Source: Blasia pusilla | Taxonomy: Eukaryota; Marchantiophyta; Marchantiopsida; Blasiales | Assembly: GCA_050084515.1 (NCBI GenBank) | Contig: CM114273.1 | Coordinates: 33,232,001-33,296,000 of the forward strand | Direction of reading: 5' to 3' | Length of the DNA stretch: 64,000 nucleotides | Part shown: positions 33,391-42,606 of the stretch, one piece after another | Layout of the letters: the number at the start of each line of letters is the position of its first letter | Position numbering within the stretch: position 1 is the stretch's first letter | The notes under the pieces: generated by a model | Database searches by the model: none | What the model was told of the DNA's origin: nothing | The model's input: the letters and a program-made list of their open reading frames with translations, nothing else | Program-made: the position numbers and the translations under genes

Positions 33391-34668
33391 TGTCGTATAG
33401 TAAAATCAGCCAGTGTGTAAACTCCTTCCTCGTTAAGTGTTAGATAGAGTTTTATTAGTATTAAGTAAATTAGCTTAGGAAAAAGAAATCCCCATGTTTA
33501 AACCTCTTTATGGTACCTCTTTTACGCGGGCCCAACTTTAGAAAAGAGGTAATAAATAAAAAGATGACTTTATAAAAGTAAATTAGTGAGGTTGGTGCTT
33601 TAATGAAAAGCAAAAGTAGGCTTGGTTGATGGCTAGGTTAGTTGGGGTAATTTGGAAAATATCAAGTGGATAAAAGAGGATATTCTGGAAGAGATAAGAG
33701 GAAATCTACTTGTGTCAAAATATGATTGGCTAAGCCTTGAGAGGAAGCCATGTGGCACAAGATAAGATTAATTCTATTTCGTACTCCTGTGGGTCTCTTG
33801 TGAGCATATAAAGAGGAGGGACCTTCAAGGGTTCATCACCTTCTATTCCACATCTTGAGTCTTTCGTGTAACTCTTGAGTGTATGACTTTGGGATTGCTT
33901 GCTCTTCCAGTGAGAGTGGATCACCCCTCTTGGGAGAGTAACTTGACCATGGTCTATTCTCCGAGAGGTTTCTAGAGTGTGGTGTGTGTGTGGAGATGAG
34001 AGGTTTGTCACCTTAGAAGAGTTTAGTCATACTAAAATAGTGAATGTTTTGGCTTGTTACTTCCCCAATGAGAGTGGATTACCCCTCTTGGGAGAAGAAC
34101 TCCGCCAAAACCCATTCTTGAGGAGAGTAGAGAATGTCGGTCAAGCATGGATAGGGGTGGAGCACGAGTTGTGCCCGACTTTCCTTTCCTTAATCCATAC
34201 CATGTTAAGATACTCTTTGTAGATAGGCATTGGTTCACTTGCTATTTAGTTTATCACTTTGGGGAGGCGTTCATGAACTAGGTCATTCAATCTCCAACTC
34301 CGGTGATCCTTCCTATCGTCACATATGGAAGGACATGGGATTGTACTTTGTATGTCCTTATATAGCAATCCATGGACGTCAATAGGCCTGCTCAAGTAGG
34401 GTTTAATACTAGTTGTGCTATCTTCCTCGTATACAAGCGTAAAATAGTTTACAGGGATTTTATAGTTAGGAATTTCGGGGTCCGATGTTACAAAGAAGTG
34501 ATCGCCTCGGCACTTCCATTTGTGATATTTGTCATGAGAGAATGGAGAGTATACATAATAATTTTATATTGAAAAAGGAGATCTTCTCAGAGAATTCATC
34601 TTGCATTGACCGTGTCTGCCGCAGCTAGAAGGCCTGCCCTTACTCGAAGAAAGGCTCTCGACACGACA
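33391..34668 (+). repeat. LTR of the truncated element
   Basis: 1278 bp with TG..CA ends. It is homologous to 10931-11938 but about 270 bp longer, the extra being around 33560-34000. It contains two related GAGAGTGGATYACCCCTCTTGGGAGA blocks at about 33911 and 34070. Confidence 0.8.
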
Positions 34669-34881
34669 AATGGTACTTCCACTGAGAGATCTTTGAGGCG
34701 GTAGATTGTGTTTGTAAGTTGGAGTCTTATCAAGATGAATACTTTTGGTAGTACTTCATCAATGGGAACTGAGGGAGCTGAGGATCTTCTCCGAAAATTG
34801 ATAACATTGTTTAGCCAACAAGGAGGAGTTCACATAGAAGAGCAAAGATCAACAAGGGCTCTTTAAGCGATTGTAAAGAAG

Positions 34882-35814
34882 TTGGGGAGATTTGATGGGA
34901 GGAACATCACCAAGTATGTTCGAGAGTACGTCTGTGAGATGGAGGTAAATCGTGTACCCAAAGGTGATATGGTGTCAAGTTTTGAGTTAGTTGTAATACC
35001 AGAGATTCGTAGTCAAGTGAAGAAGTTGAGAGCAAAAAATCCGACCTCATGGGAGGAGTATGAGCAATTGCTGAAAGGAGAATTCTTCGATGATGACGTG
35101 GATTGGGTGACTAAGAGGAGTTTTTTAGAATGGATAGAGCAACGTCCAAGGAAGGGAATGACTCCAAGTGAATTATTGTGTGAGTTTGAGAAGCAGTTTT
35201 TTCAACTTTCTTCTTCCGAAAGAGCAACTCTATACTTGAGGAAAACTGAGTTATTCCTTGAGGCGGCTGACGAGAATTTGGAGGACAAGCTTTTCATAAT
35301 GTTGGCGGACAAGACCGAAGAAGGAAGTGTCAACACTAATTGGAAGAAAGTGGAAGAAGTTGTTGCTATCCTTACAAAGCAAAATCGAAGTAGAGGTAGA
35401 ACCGCACTATTCAAGTTGGAGGTATTAATTTCAAATCCATTGCCTAAGCCCGTTTCAACAAAACTTGAAGATTCTGCTATAGATGAGTTGGTGAAAGGTT
35501 TGAGAGAATTGAGAGTAGAAATGGCAGAGCTTAAACTTGATAGGAATCCTAGTGTTGGTGCTCCTTCGACAAGTATGAACTTTGTGAGAAGATGTATATG
35601 GTGTGATAGCGTTAAGCATCAACGTCGAGAATGTGAGGAGTTTTTAGAAGCTCTTAGGAATGGAATAGTAAACTTCAAAGATGGGAAGATTCATTCAACG
35701 CAGAATGGTATGCCGTTGAATACCAACTTTGGTAGAGGAGGAATGAAAGGCTTAGTGAGAAGTCAAGTAGGAGTTGCCACTACGGCATTAGATTATGATA
35801 CCTTTGCAGTTTAA
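34882..35814 (+). pseudogene. Gag-like protein of the truncated element
   Basis: A 310-codon open stretch (in-frame TAA 34866 upstream). KKLGRFDGRNITKYVREYV, TSWEEYEQLLKGEFF, FLEWIEQRPRKGMTPSELL and FEKQFFQLSSSERATLY resemble retroelement Gag capsid segments. A CCHC knuckle CIWCDSVKHQRREC (CX2CX4HX4C) lies at 35595-35636. Low GC and Glu/Lys-rich use differ from the surrounding gypsy polyprotein, supporting a separate origin. Family unknown to me beyond LTR-element Gag. Confidence 0.7.
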
Positions 35815-36315
35815 ATAGAAGCGTCTATAGTATCTGTAGCTAAAAGTGAATCATTACAAGTTCCGCGAAAAGTGATGATACGAGGGGCAGAGACAATCCG
35901 TCATCTGACTGGATGGGATGATCCAGTGGAAGCTGGGTATGTTAAAGCATACCTAGCACAAGAGAAACATGTGAGTTGGCAAGATGCTAGTGTGGAGGAG
36001 AAGAGGAGACGCGAAAATGATGTTGCTGATCTTGAGGAAGGTGCAAGAAGAGCAAGGACCGTAAGAAGGAAAGGGCAACGAGAGGCGCAACCATCAAGAG
36101 AAGAAGGGCCTTCTACATCTGAATCTATGATGGATTCTCAAATGAAAGAAGGTGGAATGAAGGAGAAAGAATTGAGGTCTTCCCTAAAGACCAAGGGTAA
36201 GACTCCTATATACAAGTTCCAGTCTGATATAGGGACAAGCACAAATTTAAAGGAGATTCTTGAGGAGAGGATTTTGGATGCGAAAATAGAGTTTTCTTTG
36301 AGGAAAGTCTTGGGC
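35815..36315 (+). pseudogene. Pro-region ORF of the truncated element, cut
   Basis: Same frame as the Gag after TAA 35812. MIRGAETIRHLTGWDDPVEAGYVKAYL, a charged Arg/Glu-rich region, and TPIYKFQSDIGTSTNLKEIL with DAKIEFSLRKVLGIA. The last segment is typical of the region before a retropepsin-like domain. The frame reads on into the gypsy protease half, producing a chimeric ORF to 36813. Confidence 0.65.
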
Positions 36316-36810
36316 ATAGCGGACGACGTCTTGGTTGGTGGAGCAGTGTTATACCTGATGGGGTTTTCCCTGGATTACGGGGAAGAGTCAGTGTCCTACA
36401 GACCAGGATGGCAATCAGATGATGGGCGCCTTAGCTCATTACCCGTTCGATTCACATGTGCAATGATCGAGCAACGGCCAGGAGAGATGGCGACCTTAGC
36501 AACATTTAGCAGTGCCATCACTTGGCCTAGTGATTTGATTGAGGGACATGTCCATGCAGAGGATACTCCCGTTCCTGACATTTCTATGGAGAGGAGTGTT
36601 ATGGTAGCCGCATCATTCCATGGAGGAGAGGTGCCGCTGTGGGGCTCGACTGAGGAGCTTCGACGATTGGTAGATGAGCACGTGCGAACCGCGTGTAGTG
36701 AGGCGTTTGCACCAGAGCATGACGGGTCTGAGGAACCCGAGGTAGCAAGGAGTGCTACGATGATACCCTTGGATACGACAGCCATTGTGTGGTGTACCCT
36801 GGAGGGTATT
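36316..36810 (+). pseudogene. Gypsy protease second half and linker to methyltransferase
   Basis: DDVLVGGAVLYLMGFSLDYGEESVSYRPGWQ is the C-terminal part of the gypsy aspartic protease (the D-V-L-hydrophobic-G segment). About 110 residues of linker follow in the same frame, with no stop before TGA 36811, directly into the methyltransferase motif I. Confidence 0.75.
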
Positions 36811-37925
36811 TGAGTCTTAGATCTCTTTGGAGGGATTAGCACCGGGTTAGCTGCTGTTTTACAGGCAGGAGTGCGAGTACAGCAGTACCTGTATGTGGAG
36901 AGTGATGATGTTGTGAGGCGTGTCTCACTACGACATGTGGCGCATTTATGCCTACGTTTTCCCGACTTATTGTCTGTGTCCTCGGTATAGGGGTACCAGA
37001 GTTCCCTACCGAGGGATATTTCATTGTTGGGGACGCAAGACTTAGAGCAGGTAGGGACCATTGATTTGGTTATTTCTGGTTGGCATGTCATGGCCAATCG
37101 AGTGTTGGACGAGGAAACGGGTTGGCTGACACTCAGTCCAGGTTGTTTTAGGAGATGTTGAGTGTCTTACGGCAGTTGCAGGAGCACCAATCTTGTTCTC
37201 CAGCCTACATTTTGGAGAATGTGCCGATCTTAGGAGACTCCATGTCATGGGTGGTGACGAGTGCTCATCAGGTGCGTGTCTGGATCGGCCCAGTAGTGTT
37301 CTTGGATGCGGCGAGTGTAGGTTCTAGAGCCCATCGCCTGCGTCTATGGTGGACCAACTTGGTGCCCCATGCGGTGTTACGGAGGGCGTATGCAAGAGTG
37401 CAGTGCCCCTCCCATTTGTTAGTGGATTCCATTCTAGATCCAGGTTGTCGCTCACAGGCAGTGAAGCACAATGATCGACCACCGTTGACTGTGGTCAACA
37501 GGGTAGGCAGGCCGCGGACAGCCTTTTCCACGTTTGTGAGTTTTCCCGCTTCCTATGCATATAAGGAGGCCGGTCTTGGCTTGGTTTGGGATAACCAGGT
37601 TCAGAGGTTGGTGGAGCCCAACATTGACGAGAGAGAGCAGGCGATGGGATTTCCCAAAGGAGTGACGGTAGTACTGTCAGTATCGGAGGCATCACGATGC
37701 CATGTCTTGGGTCAGGAAATGGACCTGAACTGCTTGACATGGATCTTCAGCTTGGGAGTGGCTGAGCAACGTCGGATGAGATCGCAACAGATCACAGCGG
37801 TTGCGTTGATGAGCCCCATGCCTACCGAGACGATGGAGGCAGTGGTTGGGGGCGAGACCCGAGGAGATCTACGCACCAGGGAAGATCGGGAGAGACACCC
37901 TTGGACTTCTTGGGATGTTTTGTAG
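36811..37925 (+). pseudogene. C5 cytosine DNA methyltransferase domain in gypsy Pol
   Basis: Motifs in canonical (not DRM-permuted) order. I: VLDLFGGISTG (36814-36846), the SAM-binding loop. II: YLYVES. IV: catalytic Cys in CHGQS (37086-37100), corresponding to the usual C-Q-G-x-S. VI: ENV (37215-37223). VIII: AHRLRLWW (37329-37352). IX: DEREQAMGFP (37626-37655). X: LGQEMDLNCL (about 37707-37736). The enzyme would transfer methyl groups to C5 of cytosine in DNA. Damage: stops at 36811, 36988, 37149 and 37923, and one frameshift at about 37081 just before the catalytic Cys. From there the frame is the same as RT, integrase and PHD. A second decayed copy at 9.08-10.40 kb (minus) shows the domain is a family trait. 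Confidence 0.88.
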
Positions 37926-38129
37926 GTACGCTTGGAGATGATAGCCACAGCATCGAGCGTGGTTTCGTGCACTGCATGTGGAGGAGATCAGAGTTTGCAG
38001 TTGGCTGTAGGAGAGCGGCCGAGTGTTGTTGTTCGAGACGGGGTTACACCATAGCAACCACCAATACCCGCGCCGGAGAGTCCTATTGTAGTCACGATGG
38101 AGACTTGGGAGCCAGATATGGGCCCTTAG
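37926..38129 (+). pseudogene. Linker between methyltransferase and RT
   Basis: In the common Pol frame it reads as a Val/Ala/Pro-rich linker with stops only at 38049 and 38127. LAVGERPSVVVRDGVTP and PPIPAPESPIVVTMETWEPD precede the RT entry. The domains were therefore probably one polyprotein cut by the element protease. Confidence 0.6.
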
Positions 38130-38960
38130 TTGACAGGAGGAGAGCGGCGCCGAATACATCAGTTCCTCAGGAGCTATAGGAGCTCCTTTGCGTTTAGCAT
38201 GGAGGATTTGGGTACGCTGAAGGGACCGGGGATCCGCTTTGAGTTATCGAGTGATACGCCAATCTTCCGACAACCCTACATGTACAGTGATATGGAGAGG
38301 GCTATGATTCAGAGTAGGAGCCAAGACTTGGTCGGAGCAGGACTAGTGGAGATGTCGCATGGGGAGTATGCATCTACCACTGTCATGCCCGCCAAGAAGG
38401 ATGTGCATGGCAACAAGACGGATAGGCGGATGTGTGGGGATTACCGACCTATCAATTGGCAGACAAAGTATGATAGGTATGCCATGCCCATCCCTAAGGA
38501 GATCTTTGATGCGATTGGTCATGCAAAGGTCTTCAGTTCATTGGATTTACGAGCTGGATACCATCAGCTTCCAATCAGATTGGAGAACATGCAGAATACG
38601 GCATTTTGGGGCATCGATCCTCATGGGAAGGATTGTTTGTACCAGTGGCGGTTCTTACCATTTGTATTAAAGAACGCCCCGGCTGAGTTTTAGAGGGTCA
38701 TGGATAGGATCTTGGCTGGTCTGGATTTTGCTAGGTGTTATATTGATGACATCGTAGTCTTTAGCGTCACGGTTGAGGAGCATGAGCGACAGCTAGAGGA
38801 GGTGTTTTGACGATTGCAATTACATGGGTTGAAGCTACATCCAGGCAAGTGCAAGTTCTTCTACGACCAGATTGAGTACTTGGGTCATACGATATACATA
38901 GGGGGCCTTGGTGTTCAGTAGACAAAGGTAGAGGCTATCTCACGCATTCCACGCCCTACA
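38130..38960 (+). pseudogene. Gypsy reverse transcriptase
   Basis: FAFSMEDLGTLKGP, then the primer-grip entry with GLVEMSHGEYASTTVMPAKKD, MCGDYRPIN, DAIGHAKVFSSLDLRAGYHQ (first catalytic Asp) and FLPFVLKNAPAEF. CYIDDIVVFS has its catalytic tetrad at 38739-38750. HGLKLHPGKCKFF follows. Stops at 38691 (TAG where gypsy RT has Gln, EFQRVMD), 38808 (TGA) and 38919 (TAG) inactivate it; no frameshift occurs. Confidence 0.95.
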
Positions 38961-39926
38961 GATTTGAGCCGTGTTCGCGCATTCATAGGATTGGCGAACT
39001 TCTATCGGCAATACGTCAAGGGATTCAGTTCGATTGTGAAGCCACTGACCTTGCTGACAAAGGTGGATCATGAGTGGCACTGGGGGGATAAGCAGGAGCG
39101 AGCATTTCAGTTGCTCAAGGACACGTTGACGTCCGCGCCCATCTTGAGGAGACCGATCAGGTGGCGTCCTTTCCAGTTGCACACAGATTGGAGCATGTTG
39201 GGGCTTGAAGCGATAGTCACCCAACATGATGATGAGGGTGGAGAGTTCGTGGTGGCTTACGCTAGCCGCTCGAACAATGTTGCAAAGGCGAAGTACAGCT
39301 CGTATGAGGGTGAGTGCTTGGCTGCGATGTGGGCTATCGCGCATTTCAGGTGTTACTTATTCGGCAATCCCTTTACCATCATCACTGATCATCAAGCACT
39401 AAAGTGGTTGATGGAGTCCGACAAGCTTACATGGAAGCTTGCGAGATGGGCTCTGTTGTTGCAAGAGTATTATTTTCAGGTGGTACATAGACCTGGGATG
39501 CTCAAACAGGATGCAGATGGGTTGAGTCATAACCCATGCCCGAGTCAGCGAGATGTGATTGGAGCTCGATGGCATGGAGAGAGTGATGAGAAGTCAGTGC
39601 CCGGATGGCACGCGTCAGCCTATTTAGGCATGTTGGCTATGGAGAGCCAGAGTGTGGAGACTTCGATAGCGAGGTCTAGTGGAGAGTCCTTGGATCCCGA
39701 AGCCAGTGAGGAGACGACATGTGGCCGAGATATTCATGATGATGGAGTAGTCTTGGAGTACCTTCGTATTGGCAGCGTTGCGAGCACCGTGGGTGCTAGA
39801 GAGCGGGATCGGATCCTACAACGGGCCAAATGGTTCCGTTGGGAGGGGACACATGTTCTGAGGGTTTGGGAGGATGGTAGAGTACGCGTAGTGCCGCATC
39901 CTTTGTAGAGAGCACGACTAGTGCAG
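38961..39926 (+). pseudogene. Gypsy RNase H and integrase entry
   Basis: An open frame of 314 codons. RAFIGLANFYRQYVKGFSSIVKPLT is the RT-RNase H connection. RPFQLHTDWSMLGLEAIVTQ, VAYASRSN, YSSYEGECLAAMWAIAHFR, TIITDHQALKWLM and RPGMLKQDADGLS are Ty3-type RNase H, with DWS in place of the usual DAS. The region then runs into the integrase entry (GTHVLRVWEDGRVRVVPHP). TAG 39906 and the 1.24-kb insertion at 39927 follow. Confidence 0.93.
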
Positions 39927-41166
39927 TGTAATGTATAAGAGTTTCTATTTTACAATCGTTTAATAAGTTTGATCCCCAAGAGGATCATTGTTTGATGAAA
40001 AGAGAGTTCAAAATTACAATTCTGTTGTAATAGTTGTATTTAAATATGTATGAGTTATATTCAATGTCTTATCAATATCTTCGGATCTTTCTTAGTACCA
40101 GGGGGTCTTTTCTCAATTCTCTCTAGTGGAATTAACAGCATGCTTAGGTAGATTTCCTCTCGATATCAAGAAACCTCACAGAGATCTCAACATGAAAGCT
40201 GGCTTCTCCTACTTTCGGAACTCAATCCATCTCGGCAGGCTACTCTCTATCAAATAGATCTCCTACAATCTTTATGTTGATTATTCCATTGATGAGAAAG
40301 GTTAGCCTGATTCTCTCTTCACTCTGCAGACCCAAAAAGAATACTCAGACATAAGCATCGCACATCAGAATGAATAAATGATTGCTTTAATACTCCATCA
40401 AAAATGAGAAAGCTGCAAAGTGTATACAAGCTCGAGAGGGTACTACTCCCTTGCTCGGACCATTCCTACAGCATGAGGACTTCGTAAGAGAATGATTATT
40501 ATGGCTTCAGTTTTGCTTCTTAAATACTCGTTGGAGTAGGAGTGATCCAAAGATTCGAAGCGTTCTTGATGAAGCTGGTGTCTCTTCAACATTTGTAACT
40601 ACCTAGATCTATGGTTCTCTTAGCTTTTCCTACAATCTCTGTGAATCCGTAGAACAAAACTGTCCTAACTATCTATCTGATACAAAGGGTCGCATCCTTT
40701 CCTAGTCTAACTGTTCTAACGGTGTGTCGCTTGAAATCACTGTCATTCTCAGCTTCGCTTCCCTGGACTTCTTGAGGACGAAGCGCTCCATTCTTCCTTC
40801 TTGTTTAAGGTGCTTGGTGCTTCGCGCTTTGTACAAGAGCAAAGTACTTCTTTCTCTTCTTCTTCTTCCTGCTTTGTTATGCTTTGTTATAGAGCAAAGC
40901 ACTTCGTAGACAGAGCTTCGTTGAGCTTCGCTATTGTTCCGAAGCTTCTTGTTGGGTCTTGAAACTTCGTTATTTTATTCTCCTCTCCTCTTAGGAAAAT
41001 CCTTGATTTTCTATTTCTGTGCCTTGTCCTTGGAGCTTCTTGATTCACTTTAATCTTACTCACTCCTCCTCATAATAATAAATAATAATCAAAATCATAA
41101 TGTACAAGAGTCTTCGTTGAATAAAAAGATATATTTCTTCAAAAGTACAAAATTGTGGGTATCACA
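39927..41166 (+). mobile_element. Solo-LTR-like insertion in gypsy integrase
   Basis: 1240 bp starting TGTAATGTATAAGAG and ending GGGTATCACA, flanked by TGCAG (39922-39926) and TGTAG (41167-41171), a 5-bp target duplication with one mismatch. Removing it with one duplication leaves the integrase zinc finger in frame. It holds no coding sequence. A region of AAGCTTCG/GCTTCGTT/CTTCGC words (about 40740-41000) is repetitive. No second copy is in the window, so the LTR identity rests on TG..CA ends, length and the duplication. Confidence 0.7.
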
Positions 41167-41171
41167 TGTAG

Positions 41172-42062
41172 CATGCCCACGAGGAGTTGGGTCACTTTGG
41201 GGTGAAGCGGACGTACAGCTTGCTCCAGATTCAGTATTGGTGGCGGGGCATGCAGATTGACGTTCAGCAGTTTGTTGCCATGTGCATGGTGTATGATCGC
41301 GTCCGAGCATCGTTCAATGCTGTGACTCCACAGTTACATCCATTACCGATCATGGGCTTAGGGTATAGATGGAGTTTGGATTTTGCAGGACCTTTGCCTT
41401 TAACGGAGCGTCATAGTCGTTATATATTGGTGATGGTCGAGCACTTCTCGAAGTGGATCGAGTTGGTTGCATTTCCTGACAAAGCGAGTGAGGGAGTAGC
41501 TTATGCCTTCCTTGACAGAGTGTTGAGTCATTATGGCGTACCGGCTGAGGTGTTGACAGACCAGGGTACCGAGTTTCACGGTGAGTTCTAGGCCTTGTGT
41601 GATCAGGCGTTGATCGACCACCGCACGACTTCGCGAGATCATCCCGAGGCGGATGGATTAGCGGAGAGAGTTGTGCAAACGGTGAAGAGGGGTTTACGCA
41701 AGTATGGCTTGCAGAGAGGTCACCTAGGAGATTGGGACCTCCAATTGCCGTGGTTGGCGATGGGATACAGATTCAACAGGCAGGCATCCTTAGCATTTTT
41801 TTTACCGTACTTGCTACTTTATGGCCGAGGGCTAGATTTACCTACGGCCATTCGTCGAGATGTTGGTGAGGTGCTGGACCTTGATGACCCAGATGTATGG
41901 ATGCGAGCATGTTCTCATAGGGTTGAGTTGTTTCGGAGAGTGATGCCCATGGCGTTCGAGAACTTGGCGATTGCGCAGCATCGGGATACGTTGAGGTACG
42001 CGACTATTTGGGGTGGTGGTTATCGACCAACTATCCAGAGGTCTCATCAGGGAGACTATGTC
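41172..42062 (+). pseudogene. Gypsy integrase
   Basis: After the insertion: HAHEELGHFGVKRTY, YWWRGMQIDVQQFV and C-MVY-D, the HHCC zinc finger whose last Cys is changed to Tyr. WSLDFAGPLP holds the first catalytic Asp, VLTDQGTEFHGEF the second and HPEADGLAERVVQ the Glu. C-terminal region: LPWLAMGYRFNRQAS, PYLLLYGRGLDLP and ENLAIAQHRDTLRYA. TAG at 41589 (EF-stop-ALC) and TAA at 42063 are the only stops. It catalyses integration of the cDNA. Confidence 0.93.
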
Positions 42063-42065
42063 TAA

Positions 42066-42416
42066 TTGCAGCAGACGGCACCGACGACGTTGGATGTGAC
42101 TACAGGGCGCACTATCCTGAGAGTGCGTGACGTTTTGCCATCCGGTGTTCTCTTGCTGGAGGGACACAATGGTATGGTATGGAAGGACCATGAGCGTAAT
42201 TGTGCGCCATGTCACCTTCCTAACATTGATGGTATAGTAGATGCGAGCTTAGCTGTACTTCCTGCATGCTTGCGTTGTATGTTGTGTGGTTATGCCCGTA
42301 GTGCGGCCACGATGCTAGTCTATGATGGATGTTCGAGAGGTTGGCATATGGCATGTCTGATGCCACCTCTCACTAGGATTCCTCGGGGATGATGGATGTA
42401 TCCCAGATGTACATAG
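42066..42416 (+). pseudogene. Gypsy Pol C-terminus: PHD finger
   Basis: In frame with integrase, a small SH3-like tail (TTLDVTTGRTILRVRDV) leads to a PHD-type finger at 42276-42416: C-x2-C (RCMLCG), MLV, GC, then SRGWHMACLMPPLTRIPRG, TGA 42390, W-M-Y-P-R-C and TAG 42414. The spacing CX2C..(Y)x2C..HX2C..WX(Y)X2C matches the C4HC3 PHD pattern with two Cys changed to Tyr (TGT to TAT). PHD fingers read histone H3 tails. It occupies the place where chromoviruses carry a chromodomain, so it is probably an integration-targeting module. Confidence 0.8.
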
Positions 42417-42606
42417 AGGAGATACTAGGTGGGTTTCGATTTCGACTTTTTCTGTGACATGGATGACAAGAAGGCGACTAACGATGGGGCCACATGAGCA
42501 CCCGGCCTTCTTGCTCTTAGCGTCCGAGAGATGTATGTCATGGTAGGTAGGGATAGATGGCTATATGGAGTTAGAGGGACCTAACCACCAGCTAGGGGGG
42601 CGATTT
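42417..42606 (+). other. Gypsy 3' untranslated region and polypurine tract
   Basis: Non-coding, conserved with 7665-7841: ACATGGATGACAAGAAGGCGACTAACGATGGGGCC and CGAGAGATGTATGTCATGGTAGGTAGGGATAGATG. It ends in the polypurine tract AGCTAGGGGGGCGA (about 42590-42603). Confidence 0.75.

Larger units (their letters stand above)
33391..36315 (+). mobile_element. Truncated LTR retroelement inserted in the gypsy protease
   Basis: Begins with an LTR 33391-34668 (TGTCGTATAG..CGACACGACA, inverted ends TGTCGT/ACGACA) that matches the solo LTR at 10931-11938. Two bases later a TGG (34671) could start a primer-binding site. Gag-type coding and part of a protease-region ORF follow. No 3' LTR exists: at 36315 the sequence switches abruptly to the second half of the host protease (GIA|DDVLVGGAVLY). 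The right side was therefore deleted together with part of the host. Confidence 0.8.

Noticed and set aside
35872-36813. A single 313-codon gene
   Set aside because: It is a chimera of the truncated LTR element and the second half of the gypsy protease, with an abrupt change at 36315.
36811-37925. The gypsy methyltransferase as a host DRM gene invaded by retroelements
   Set aside because: Motif order is canonical, it is in frame with RT/integrase, has no introns, and a second element copy carries it.
36811-42392. Programmed readthrough of the in-frame TAG/TGA codons in gypsy Pol
   Set aside because: There are about a dozen stops spread over all domains, several at conserved Gln codons; decay is the simpler explanation.
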